A stretch of 64,000 nucleotides of DNA from Trema orientale (Eukaryota; Streptophyta; Magnoliopsida; Rosales; Cannabaceae): assembly GCA_002914845.1 (NCBI GenBank), contig JXTC01000001.1:3869355-3933354 (forward strand), read 5' to 3'. The stretch's first letter is position 1. Every line of letters starts with the position of its first letter. Shown piece by piece: positions 1 through 10,582 of this stretch. The position numbers and the translations under genes are program-made. The notes under the pieces were generated by a model. The model was not told the DNA's origin. It saw only the letters and a list, made by a program, of their open reading frames with translations, and made no database searches.

Positions 1-399
1 CGCACAATAATACTGATCCATATAAGTCCTCCTTCTAGGTTTTCGTAAGAATTCTAGTAAGGATCCTAGTGCTCAAAATTCTTTCGATATTTTTAATTAG
101 TTTATTACGAATGTCTGCTTTGTGCCAAAAAATCATTTGATGTGTATTATACTATCCTTTCTATTATTAATAAAATTATTGTTGCTTTCAAAAAAAAAAA
201 TTATATACTGGCAAGTCTCTCTAGAAAAAAAAAAAAAAACATTGCTAACTTATTATATTTATAAATATGGAGGCAAACACACTAAAAACTTTCTTTTAAA
301 AGATTATCCTATAGTCCCATCTTTTTATGGAAAGTTGTTGTTTACCTCTTAATAATAATAACAATAATAATAAATCTAAGGCACGACTATGGTAGGGCT
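1..399. other. AT-rich non-coding sequence
   Basis: No gene is visible. The stretch is AT-rich, with poly-A runs near 190 and 225 and an AAT-type microsatellite near 352-372. The short open frames here are low-complexity Leu/Lys runs with no family resemblance. Confidence 0.6.
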
Positions 400-511
400 G
401 CCCCGCATTAATCGGGGTAAAGTATGGGGTGGGGCAGGGTAGCAAAAAAAACCCTATAAGGCAGGTTTGCCCCGCATTAATCAGGGTAAAGTATGGGGCG
501 GGGCAGGGTAG
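400..511. repeat. GC-rich 69-bp direct repeat, two copies
   Basis: A segment starting GCCCCGCATTAATC and ending GGGGCAGGGTAG occurs at 400-442 and again at 469-511, 69 bp apart, with only a few differences. It is strongly GC-rich in an AT-rich setting. The same GGGGCGGGGCAGGG-type wording returns near 2209-2370, so both may be relics of one repeat family. Family not identified. Confidence 0.7.
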
Positions 512-1012
512 ATTTTCTTTGCCCCAGTTGTAAACCAGCCCCATTTAGAACTCTGAAAAAAAAAATTGAAATCCCCGAAAGATAAGGAGAAATTGGAGAT
601 AAAATAATGGACATGATTTTAGAGATGATCAAAAGAGAATAAGAAAGATTAGCTAGCTCTAATGGATGGATGCTCTTTTGCAGAGAAAGAGTAAGAGACA
701 TATATATATATATATATATATGGTTGCCAATCCGGTAGGTATTTTTTTTTTTACCTATGTGTAGGTATTTTTTTTCTAGCCGTTGGATCATCATCTAACA
801 ATGATCTAACGGCTAAAATGAGATGCATGAAAAGACGTGCATCATCAATGCTTTTAATCTCTCCTACTTTTTAATATAAAAAAATGTGCAAAATTTTTTT
901 TCATTGGCCCAATTGATACCTATGCATAGGTAAAAAAAAAAAAATACCTACTGGATTGGTGCCCTATGACATATATATATATGGGCACCAATCCAGTAGG
1001 TATTTTTTTTTT

Positions 1013-1291
1013 TACTTATATATAAGTATCATTTTGGCCAATGAAATTTTTTCATGCACATTTTTTTATATTAAAAAGTAAGAGAGAGAAATAGCATTGA
1101 TGATGCACGTCTTTTCATGCACTTCATTATAGCCGTTGGATCACTATTATTTTTTTTTTACTTATATATAGGTATCATTTTGGCCAATGAAATTTTTTCA
1201 TGCACATTTTTTTATATTAAAAAGTAAGAGAGAGAAATAGCATTGATGATGCACGTCTTTTCATGCACTTCATTATAGCCGTTGGATCACC
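1013..1291. repeat. ~145-bp tandem duplication inside the MITE cluster
   Basis: The segment from TTACTTATATATA through GCCGTTGGATCAC at about 1013-1142 is repeated nearly identically at about 1158-1291. It is a direct internal duplication of the MITE body. Confidence 0.7.
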
Positions 1292-1344
1292 ATTAGATGG
1301 TGATCCAACGGCTAAAAAAAAAAATCCTTCCACATGGTAAAAAA

Positions 1345-1462
1345 AAAAATACCTATTGGATTGGCAACCTATATATATAGGTAAAAAAAAAAATACCTAC
1401 TGGATTGGCAACCTATATATATAGGTAAAAAAAAAAATACCTACTGGATTGGCAACCTATAT
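1345..1462. repeat. Tandem copies of MITE terminal repeat
   Basis: Three consecutive ~45-bp units each contain a poly-A tract, TACCTA(C/T)TGGATTGGCAACC and an (AT)n linker. They look like terminal inverted repeats stacked head to tail without intervening element bodies. Confidence 0.7.
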
Positions 1463-1632
1463 ACCGGTGATCCAACGGCTATAATGAAGTACATGAAAAG
1501 ACGTGCATCATCAATGCTATTTCTCTCTCTTACTTTTTAATATAAAAAAATATGCAAAAAAAAATTTTATTGGCCAAATTGATACCTATGCATAGGTAAA
1601 AAAAAAAATACCTACTGGATTGGTGCTCATAT

Positions 1633-2208
1633 ATATATATACATATATATAGAGAGAGAAAGTTGGGACAGTTTTGTTTAGAGAGGGTAGAGGAGAGTGA
1701 GAAGCGTTAGAGACAGATAAAATTGAGACGATTTTTTTTTTTTTTTTTTTTTGAAAGAACCTGAGATGATATTTGTATATATACATATATAGTTATAGTG
1801 AGAGAATTTAGACTATATTTGTATTTGTTTATCAAAAGAACTTAACTGAGAGAAAAAAAACATAATATATATATAACTATTTTTCAAAACTAGATAAAAA
1901 AAATTAACCCAGTCCCAAAATATACGTATTCCAAAACATTGGCCTAATAAATTACTAGAAAATTTTATAATATGATATATTTTTTTGGACTCTATCAATA
2001 ATAAGGACAAAATAATTAATTCTTTAATTTTTTCTACATCTCCATATATATAGAACTATGAAGGTTCTTTTCTCAGAAGTTTTTAAAAGAAACTAAGATG
2101 AAAAATTGTTATGGATATCTTTAAAGTCTTTGAAAAAAAATAGTGACATCTGTATTTTATTTGTATTTTTATTTTTTTTATAGATTTACCTTATAAAAAA
2201 AATCGGGG
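1633..2208. other. AT-rich intergenic sequence
   Basis: Contains (TA)n tracts, a poly-T run near 1731-1752 and no recognisable gene. Confidence 0.5.
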
Positions 2209-2371
2209 CAACAGGGGTGAGGCGCGTTGTCCCGTTGCCCCGCAGGGCAAAGGTGGTGCCCCGCCCCGCACCCAGTTAGGCGGGACGGGACAGGGTGGGG
2301 CAAAACCTTACACTGGGTGGGGCGGATTTTCAGAAAACCCGTCCTGCCCCGCCCTGCCCCATTTACATGCC
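2209..2371. repeat. GC-rich, G-tract-rich repeat remnant
   Basis: About 160 bp of alternating G and C tracts (GGGGC, GCCCCGCCCCGC, GGGTGGGGC) with internal inverted symmetry, in otherwise AT-rich DNA. It shares wording with the repeat at 400-511. The open frame running through it is low complexity (Pro/Arg/Gly) and is not supported as a gene. Confidence 0.55.
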
Positions 2372-4371
2372 AAAATGGAAGGTTCGAACGTAATTTTAAT
2401 ATACATGCTCAGACACACTACATCACATATAATAGAAAGTCCTCCTTCTTTCTCTCTTTGCTGCTGTTATGCATAATTTATTATCTACTCAAATATAGCC
2501 TGCTCTTTTAGTCTGCTCGTATATGATAACGACAATAATGATGACGTTCAAAGTGAGAAGACCTACTCGAAATATCAAGCAGAAGAATCATTGAGAGTGA
2601 GCAGGCCATCTACAATACATTATATTCCATTATTGATGAAATTATTGTAGCACGCTAAACAAGATAATGGGAGACAAAACTCACCCACTCCCGACAACCC
2701 CACATTATTTTCAACTACTACCTGCTTGCTATAGAAACGCCACAATAAATTCATCCTAAGCATTATATATAGACCCCAAAATAAAGAGATGGGAATCGGA
2801 TCCGAAGCCCTCTAAATACTCTTGTAAAATTTCTCTCGCAAATTTTCTTAATAATATTGGCTAAAGTGGATATAAGCTGTTTCAATTCCAGCTGAACTAC
2901 TATAAAACTGTATCCTTTTCTCTACTTGATAATCATTTTATTAGCTGTAGTTATAATCCCGTTGTTACGTCAATTTTGGTATCATTTATTCAATTTTTGG
3001 TGTCAACAGCTATCGAGATCAATTGCCGAATTTGATCTAAAACTAAAACTTTAGATTTACAATTAGAGTCAATATACCATAATTTTTAGCAATAATTTTC
3101 AAACAAATATAGATCTATAAATTTCCCTCTCTATATTTGTTAATGTAAACCTGGATTCTTACATATACCCAAGTTCAAGAATAAATCTCCATGGTCGAAG
3201 AGCAAGAGGAAAATAAAATACAGAAACAAATATCTGTGTTTAGGTAGTGGTAATTACATGTGTTTTCCATTTTTATTTCGGTTTAAGTATTAATTTCAAA
3301 ATAAAAAAAAATCAAAATAAAAATAATGTCCAACAATTTCAAAGCTCGAACATATCTCCCCTTCGACTTCCCAACCAGCGGCAACAAGACGATATCTGTG
3401 GAGGTAATTGCCGTGACGTTGCTTTATTTATTTATTTAACGAGTTAGGAACTTCGGATTAGGTTGGAAAGTTTGGGACAATTTAAGTGCAGTCAATGGTG
3501 AATTTTTTTTCCCCCAATCACGTGAATCCATACAAGTTATTGGTCTTCACGACCAAGAAACCCATTTAGAGAACAGAGACAAATTCAGACCTTAATCAAA
3601 GAGTTCACTCTCACCTATGCTCTACTATCCTCAGCAATCCTCAACCCAAGATCTTTTTCTCAGGACCGTTCCCGTTTCAGTTGAGTCGGCGAAGCTCCGA
3701 AAGCCCATTGCGTCTTTTTCGGTAAAACAAATGCGAAGACGAAGAGGATTAGGGAATTGGGATTAGACTGTGGAATGGTGGTGAGGAGAAGAGATTGGCT
3801 ATGGAATTGATGTCAGAGATGGTCCAATCGTTGAAGAAGGCGATAGAGGGGAGCTTATGGAGAGCTCCGTTGATAAACAGATGACGTCAAGGATGAAAGG
3901 TAGACGAAGATAAAAAGGGGAAGAGAAACCCAAAATATGTCGAGGAAATTTGATTTTTTATGGTATTTTTTTAAAAAAAATTGAAAAATCTCGGAATTTG
4001 AAATTGTTCTGAAAAATTCCAGATTTAATTATAAAAATACCACTTATAAAAGTATTTAGAAAAATATAATTTTTATTGATTGATGGGATATTTAAGGTAA
4101 CTAGTTGAGTTACCTGAGGTAACTTGAAGTAACTGGATTGGTTACTCTATGTAATCTAACTGGTTACCTCGAGTACCATTGAAAAATACCAAATTTAATA
4201 AAAAAATAGTATTTTTTAAATATTTTTTAAAAATGTTATTTTCTAATAATACTTTTAAAAAGTGATATTTTTCTAAATCAATCTGAGATTTTTCAAAAAA
4301 TTAGTCCATCCGGAATTTTTTAATTTTTGGTATCTTTCCTAGAATTTTATAAATATCCCAAATATGTTAGG
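2372..4371. other. Intergenic stretch without recognised gene
   Basis: No open frame resembles a known family. At 3640-3930 the base composition is more balanced, as in a leader or old exon, but I cannot assign it. At 4085-4190 there is a cluster of GTAAC/GTTAC motifs flanked by inverted AT-rich arms (about 3950-4080 and 4190-4350), suggesting an old fold-back element. Confidence 0.4.
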
Positions 4372-4572
4372 GAGCGTCTACAATACTCCCTTGTTATTTG
4401 GGAGTATTGACACTCTTCAATTCTTGTGTTTTGATTGGCTCTTGTTGAAAATGGGACCCATAATAGAGAGGATACATTGCAGACAAACTAATTGCCGTTT
4501 GTTTATTGTGTTAAAGGAGGATTTTAAATTTTTTATTTATTATTTTTTGAAATAACAAATAAAAGAGGGTGA
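4372..4572. mobile_element. Possible relic of a Mutator-like element end
   Basis: GGGAGCGTCTACAATACTCCC-type sequence at about 4372 resembles the GGGCGCGTCTACAGTAG terminus of the well-defined element at 48759-48910. No second terminus could be placed, so this is at best a partial copy. Confidence 0.3.
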
Positions 4573-4581
4573 ATTCATTTT

Positions 4582-5481
4582 GGGTTAATGGCACCATTGG
4601 TCCCCAACCTATGAGCATTTTGGCATATTGGTCCTCAACGTTTGTTTTTTTGGCACCATTAGTTCTTTTGGCATATTCCATCCAAGATTCTGTTAAAATT
4701 TATTTGAATGAGAGAAATTTTACACCATTGATCTCGAATTTTCAATTGTTTAACAATTTAATCTATAATTTTTTTTTGTATTCATATTTCAGATTAACAA
4801 TATTGCATCTACCAATCTTTCAGAAAATTAAAATTCTAAAAAATTAATTTTTCGAAATATTGACAGATGCAATTATATAAAGAAAACATTTAATGAAAAA
4901 CTATAAAACTTTTCGGGCTTATTTGCTATAAATAGTTAATTAATTTTTTAGAATAACCATTCATAATTACATGAATATTTAATGGATGTAGTAAATTTTC
5001 ACTCAAATTTGACTAGTGTAAAAGCATGTATGATTGTATACAAAAATTTTTTAGTTTTAAAAATGGTAATATAATTATTTTTTATTCATAAAGTTACTAT
5101 AGTTTGACATAAATTAAGGTTTATTAGTATATTTTTTTTCTTTTGGAATTTGGTTTTTAAATGAACTGTTTGTTTTATATCCGTCTTTGAATTTTAATTT
5201 TATGAAAGATTGACAAATACATTATTGTTAATCAGAAATATGAATACCAAAAAAAAAATTATGGACCGAATTGTTAAACAATTGAAAATTCAAGATTAAT
5301 AGTGTAAAATTTTTCTTATTTAAATAAATTTTAACGGAATCTTGGATAGAATATGTCAAAAAGACCAATAATGCCGAAAAAACAAACATGTAGGACTTAA
5401 ATGCCACAAAAAAAAAAAAGTTGAAGACCAATGTGCCAAAATGACATGATCATAGGTTAGGACTAATGCTGCCATTAACCC
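4582..5481. mobile_element. Non-autonomous Mutator-like fold-back element (900 bp)
   Basis: The ends are inverted: GGGTTAATGGCACCATTGG on the left and CTGCCATTAACCC on the right. The arms stay complementary for roughly 230-260 bp (4582-4815 against 5220-5481). A perfect 9-bp direct duplication, ATTCATTTT, flanks it at 4573-4581 and 5482-5490. Nine-base target duplications with long inverted repeats are the hallmark of Mutator-like elements. The interior (4820-5215) is AT-rich and has no transposase, so it must have been moved in trans. Short open frames within the arms are spurious. Confidence 0.9.
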
Positions 5482-5490
5482 ATTCATTTT

Positions 5491-7859
5491 CCTTCTAATT
5501 TGAGTGCGTCTTCCTTTCTTCGATAGCCCCATTCCAGTCCCCGGTCTGCAGCTCTAGTAGCCGGAATATGGAGAATCGCAAGTAAGTTTTCCTATTTGAT
5601 TTTTTTTTTCCTTTTTTTTTGGGTTAGAATTCTTATGGGTCTCCCTCTTTCTTCCCCAATCTGTCTCTCATCCCCAATTTGTCTCTCTATTCCTCGATGG
5701 CCATGGCATCTATGACTTGTCTTTGTTATATCCGGACCCAATTAAATGGAAAGCTTCTCGACCAAATTTCATTTGTATGATATGTTTTTATTTTTTGTTT
5801 TTTTGCCTTTTCCGGTTGACTATGTCTTCTTGCTTAGTTTGTAAAGATTTGATTAGTAGGGAATAGTTAAGGTTATATTTCAGTGCATATTCTTGAGTTT
5901 ATTGTTAACAAAAAAAAAGAAAAAAAGAAATGAAGCTCTGCAATTGCTACATTACTTTCTCGTGAGTATTGGGGGGAGCAGTAAATTTTGCAACTATTTT
6001 TATAGCCAATATAGGTTTTGTTTAGGTGATCTTTTACCAATTAATTTAAATAAATGATACAAACTCGCATGTAAATCAGCATATATGGTCAATGCATCAA
6101 GGTAAGGCTACTGAAACGAACCTTTGTTTTTGTTTTTTTTTTTTAAATATTTTTCCCCCAAAAATATCACATAAACTCTGAATATTGTGCGGAAAAGTTT
6201 CCATTGTTGTCCTAATCCTAAACGTATGAACTAAATATGAAATCAATGAAATTGTTGCTCAAACTTCTCTATAACTAATGGATATGTTCCTCCATGACTG
6301 AGGCTAGATTGGTTTTGAGTACTTGTTCCTGTTTGGGTGATTGGTATTTGGTACTGTTTTATAAATTTGACTATGGGTTTGTTTTTCATGTCTATGCTAT
6401 GCTAACCTTACGTACAATGTATCATTCATGCCGAAAAAAAATGGTGAGGAAAAAAATTGTTTGGGATTTCTGTGATGAATTCTGTGATTAATAGTTATTG
6501 ATAATTAAGTAATGATTGAATCAATGTTATTGATAATTAAGTAATGATTGAATCAATTTAAATATTAAAGGTACAGAAATACATCGGTTGAAGATTAATG
6601 ATAGAAATTAGTTTCAAAATAATTTATGTTAAGAAGACAAGTGGTGTACGTATTAAAGTGAAATTATGAGGCTTGATTTCCGCTCAACCAGCCACATACA
6701 TTTGGTAAAACCTCATGACATCCTCATTTCAATTATGTATTATATCATCTAAACATGTAGCTTCAATTAGCATAAAATTGTTGAATTATGATGGAAGGGG
6801 GAAGATGTTTGGAGAAAGATGTGCTGAACGACATAACCAGTAATGAGATGTTGAATCTTCTAAATGATATAAGTGGACTATTAAAATAAGTTTATTACTT
6901 TTTCGATTTGATTAAATATATGTGAACTTATAATAGTCTTTGTTAGATTGAATTGAAAGATTTCTGTAGAATAAATGTTAATTTTAACTGATTTACAGGA
7001 GCTTTCATCTGATTTATTACGCATGGTTCACGGGAATGAAGTACTCTATAAGTGTTACAACAAGTCTAGTACTTAGCATGCACAAGCACACAAAAGAAAG
7101 TTGAGATAATCAAACAGTCAGATAGTTGAACCTCGAAGATTTCTAATCTCGTGCTGGAGAAAACAAAGATCTCTACCTATTGACATATTAGATTGAAAAC
7201 TAATTCCCTACTCATTCTTGCCTTACATTTGGATTTTGCTTTGGTATATGCCATGTAAATGGAGAGACAATGGGGAATAAAAAAATATTTGTGGAGCCGT
7301 ATAACTTTTTTTTCGGAATGATTCTACATTAAAGTTGCTTGGCTTTGGTGGATTATTACATTAACTTCGAAGTTTAGACTGATTTTACTAAGGGGAAAAG
7401 AGGCTATTCATGAGTATTTTAACCAGTCAAGAAAAATTTCTTCAATATTTGAGTCATTGATCTATGATTTCTGCACTGATTTATATTTTATTCCTGATGT
7501 ACTCCTTGATTGAGAGTGTTTATAAATATTAAATTTAGTGTTTATAAATATTAAATTTATTTTTCCTAACAAGATACAGAGAAAGATCGTATTGTTCCAG
7601 TCCTTATTTATATGCAAGATTTGGCTACTGATCATGCGACTGTGGAAGGAATCTATATCAAAATCTAAGACGAAGAAAAACTTAAACCACATAATTCATT
7701 GAAGAAAAAAAGTGAAATAGTATTTATTTGTATCATTTTTTGAGACATTTTTTTTTTGTTTCCAATGAAAAATATTTACATGGTATCGGTGTTATCTCCT
7801 TTTACAAAATTGTCACTATCAGTGTTGTTAGCAATTGTCTTCTACCTGTGTACTCATAA
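5491..7859. other. Intergenic stretch with two short tandem duplications
   Basis: No gene recognised. Position 5570 begins ATGGAGAATCGCAA followed by a good splice donor GTAAGT and is preceded by a pyrimidine-rich, leader-like segment (5500-5560), so a first exon is possible, but no downstream exon could be found. Tandem duplications: a ~32-bp unit (TTATTGATAATTAAGTAATG...) twice at 6495-6556, and a 21-bp unit twice at about 7518-7560. Confidence 0.4.
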
Positions 7860-8139
7860 TCAGACATTCAAATGAGAAACAAGATCGATGAAGGAATCTC
7901 TGCAGGGAATTTTTAGAGCTCTTATTGGATGATCTTATCCAAATTCTTCTTCAGCTTGACTTAGCAACTCTCGGAATGATGGCTGGTACAAGTGTGATAT
8001 ATGGATCACAAATCGTTTCATTTTGGTTTCATCTCCAACATAAACGACCAAGCACCCTTTTGGAACATCTTTTAAGTTAGAAAAAGGCCTCTGAATGAGT
8101 TGCCTAGCATGAACTACACTAGGAAAATGGAATCCCCAT
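7860..8139 (-). pseudogene. SAUR-like auxin-responsive gene, pseudogene
   Basis: Reading the minus strand gives an intronless small auxin-up RNA protein of about 92 codons. SAURs are short auxin-induced proteins that act on plasma-membrane H+-ATPase regulation during cell expansion. The frame holds the diagnostic core: a PSVVHARQLIQR-like N-terminus, DVPKGCLVVYVGD, KRFVIHISHLYQPSF, LLSQAEEEFG, DHP and a C-terminal IPC...FIDLVSHL. It starts with ATG at 8139. Two lesions disable it: one extra T in the run near 8124-8128 shifts the frame about six codons after the start, and the codon after EEEFG, normally Tyr, is TAA (7937-7935). The lesions are few, so inactivation may be fairly recent. No other SAUR is seen nearby. 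Confidence 0.85.
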
Positions 8140-8599
8140 TATTATAAAAGTCCCTAAAGAAAGAAGAAAGAAGTAAAAGTGGCCAAACAGAAAATTCTAA
8201 GCAGTCCAAAGGAAAGCTCTGATACTTGAAAATGTGAATACTTGAGGTGCTAAGTAACTTAGAATTTATGTGTATATAGAATACTTTATAGCCCAATCCT
8301 ATTTCTCAATGGAAAAATCCCATTTAGTTGGTGCTTTGTTTAAATGTACCAGAGTAATTGTACCAACATATTATACTCGTAGCTATGCAATTCAGCAGAT
8401 ATCATAAATACAAAACCAAGCTTAGAGCAAAATCCAACTTCATCAAAACAATATTGGAAAAATTTGTATAATAATGTCCATTCCAGTGTATTGCACGACA
8501 AATAGCCAAGAATTAGCAAGATTACCTTTTTTTTTCTTTCATTTTCTGTTTTTTTTTTCCAATCAATTTGATTACCTTAGAAGAAGTATTATCTGGAAA
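8140..8599. other. Intergenic stretch between two pseudogenes
   Basis: Nothing recognised. The open plus-strand frame beginning at 8474 continues as the antisense of the kinase pseudogene and is not a gene. Confidence 0.5.
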
Positions 8600-9009
8600 C
8601 TACCATCTGGTGTTAAGTGGGGAGCGATGAGGAATGGGTTGTTGACCATGGGGATGAGTAGAAGAATGTCTAGAGCTAGTTTTGGATTGCTTTGGTTTTT
8701 CTTTCGTCACTTCAATCCTCTCCAACGCCTCCAAAAACATCTTTTCATCGAGGGGCGAATTTTAGGTTCTGGTTCTAGATATTTTAAAGTTAGTTGTGCT
8801 ACTTGGAACGCTGACTTGATTGAGTATTGGCCCTCCATCCACACATCCATTATGGTATTCAACTTTCTTTTTGAAAAGAGACATGGCTTAGTCAATCAAC
8901 AAGGTTATGCTGCCCGCTATGGAGTTTTGTGTCAAGTGCTTGTAAGCCTGTCAGCAGTTTAAGCAGCACCACACCAAAGCCATAGACATCGCTCTTCATA
9001 TATAAATGG

Positions 9010-9096
9010 CCTGTTGAATGCCACCACTAATGTCAGGCATATTATCTGGTTTACTAAGCAGAAACTAATGTCAGGCATATTATCTGGTTTACTGAG
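9010..9096. repeat. ~37-bp tandem duplication in pseudogene intron
   Basis: AATGTCAGGCATATTATCTG and the following bases through AGCAGAAA occur twice in tandem at about 9028-9064 and 9067-9102, between two kinase pseudogene exons. Confidence 0.7.
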
Positions 9097-9888
9097 CAGA
9101 AAATAACGAAGCCATTTCATATTTGCTAAAGTTATCATCACCTGTAGTAATGTATTCAGGAGCTGCATAGGCGTAGGTACCCATAATCCTATCTGAAATT
9201 TTTGTATTGTACTTCTGTACAAAACAAACAAAAGAGAATAGGTGTGGAGAAAGCATGTCAATGAATTATAAAGATGAAGATATGCCCATAGACCATAAAG
9301 CAAATGAGCAAAGCTTTAATTTTATAACCAATGTAGTATCATTTTACTGTTCCCATAGGTCTCAGAGCTAGATTCTTAAACCAGTAGTCAGACACCAAAT
9401 CAAACACTAGATAAATACCAAGATTTTCATTTATTGTTTAATGTCTTTCCATCAATGAAATTAAGCATAATGCTCCATTAGCAACTAGCTAGATTATTAT
9501 ATTCTCATTATCCCTATCTTCTTTGAAATATACGAGGAAGCATGATAATAATAAACATAAATTGGTGCAAAAGGCTTAATAGCAGAGGAAGTACAAACCA
9601 CATCCAGCAGTATATTGGAGGCCTTGAAATCTCTGTATATGACTTTCCTATCTGAAGTGCGTAGGAAAGCCAGTGCTCGAGCTACCCCAACTGATATTTG
9701 AAGTCTTTTGTCCCAAGATAGCAGTTCAATGGCAGGATTTCCTACTCAACAAAAAATGAATTCCTGAGATAACACAATCACTTTGTAGGAAACCACATTT
9801 TTCATTACTTAAAATCATTTATTTTCCTTTTCATTTGAAGGTCAATGAGACCTTAATTCTGAAAAGACAGTTCTCTAAGGACGCGTTT

Positions 9889-10026
9889 GGTACAGAATTC
9901 GAATCCTACTCTTCAAATCTAGAAACAGTTTTCATGTAGATGGAAGGATATTTATCCTTCCAACTTTCTACATGAAAGGTTTCTGGATTTGAAGAATATG
10001 ATTCGAATCCTATACCAAACGCACCC
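9889..10026. mobile_element. Tourist-like (PIF/Harbinger) MITE inside a coding exon
   Basis: A 138-bp near-palindrome with ends GGACGCGTTTGGTA and TACCAAACGCACCC, flanked on both sides by the 3-bp duplication TAA (9886-9888 and 10027-10029). GGG-GCGTTTGG termini with a TAA/TTA duplication are typical of PIF/Harbinger-derived Tourist MITEs. Removing it in thought rejoins a kinase exon: minus-strand AAGGGAAGC-TTA continues as GAGAACTGTCTTTTC, giving KGS-L-ENCLF, where related kinases have KGSLENHLF. Confidence 0.9.
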
Positions 10027-10582
10027 TAAGCTTCCCTTCTGCATGAACTCATACACAAGGAGTAGCTCTTTGTCCTCCTAACAGTATCCTAATAGTCTGA
10101 CCAAGCTGGGATGAGAAAGCCTTCCCAGAAAATTTATTTCTGACTGCATTAATCAGAAGAGAACATATGTATAAATTGACATTTTGAATAAGATTAACAG
10201 AAAAAAACTATAAAAAGAGAAAATTCTCCCTTAGTTTTTCGGCAATTTCTAAATGACAGGTCATGACTTGAAACAAGAACGAGAAATAATGATATTAAAG
10301 GATGTTTTATTCTCAGCATTTTACCAAACTCGGTACTTGTTAAAGCTTTTTTTTTTTTTTTTTTTTTTTTCAAAAAAAGAAGAAGATTAAATCAATGATA
10401 CCAAAAGTAACAGGTCATGTAAGTGAGACCTTTGTCTGTATCTGATAAATTCTGCAGCGGAATTAGAGATAAGTAATAAGACAAAAATAACAGACCGAGG
10501 ATGTGAAATCTACTTATTCATAATCATGCTATCCTATCGAAACAATAACAAGCATAAATAAAAATGTGTGAACCGATTACTC

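Larger units (their letters stand above)
720..1632. mobile_element. Nested MITE cluster with GGCACCAATCCAGTAGGTA-type ends
   Basis: Several overlapping copies of one small non-coding element are packed together. One copy spans about 722-973: its left end reads GGTTGCCAATCCGGTAGGT and its right end is the inverse, ACCTACTGGATTGGTGCC. A second starts at 983 and an inverted copy ends near 1627. All share an interior with a GCCGTTGGATCA motif and an AAAAGACGTGCATCATCAATG motif. They lie in (AT)n tracts, which suggests insertion at TA-rich sites. No coding capacity is seen. The superfamily is uncertain because a duplicated target cannot be read out of the AT repeats. Confidence 0.65.
8600..10143 (-). 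pseudogene. Receptor-like cytoplasmic kinase (RLCK-VII, PIX13/CAST AWAY type), pseudogene
   Basis: Minus-strand exons carry the C-terminal two thirds of an RLCK-VII Ser/Thr kinase. In order: SEINFLGRLSHPSLVRLLGYC and LLLVYEFMQKGS (10143-10030), [20 protein letters not shown] with catalytic loop [14 protein letters not shown] (about 9740-9605), RIMGTYAYAAPEYITTG (about 9200-9135), [21 protein letters not shown] (about 9012-8940), and a tail ending RHSSTHPHGQQP...NTRW with stop at 8600. The tail matches what I remember of PIX13/CAST AWAY kinases. Many lesions: a TAG at 10080-10078 after LGYC, a 138-bp MITE inside the KGS-LEN segment, loss of the DFG Mg-binding segment (KISD joins directly to RIMG near 9190), a frame break after HNLVD near 8893, and indels near 8745. 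The N-lobe with the glycine loop and catalytic lysine was not found upstream. Confidence 0.9.

Noticed and set aside
2227-2511. 94-codon plus-strand open frame
   Set aside because: Runs through the GC-rich repeat; Pro/Arg/Gly low complexity and no family resemblance.
8474-8962. 162-codon plus-strand open frame
   Set aside because: It is the antisense of the C-terminal exons of the RLCK pseudogene; the minus strand carries the recognisable kinase motifs.
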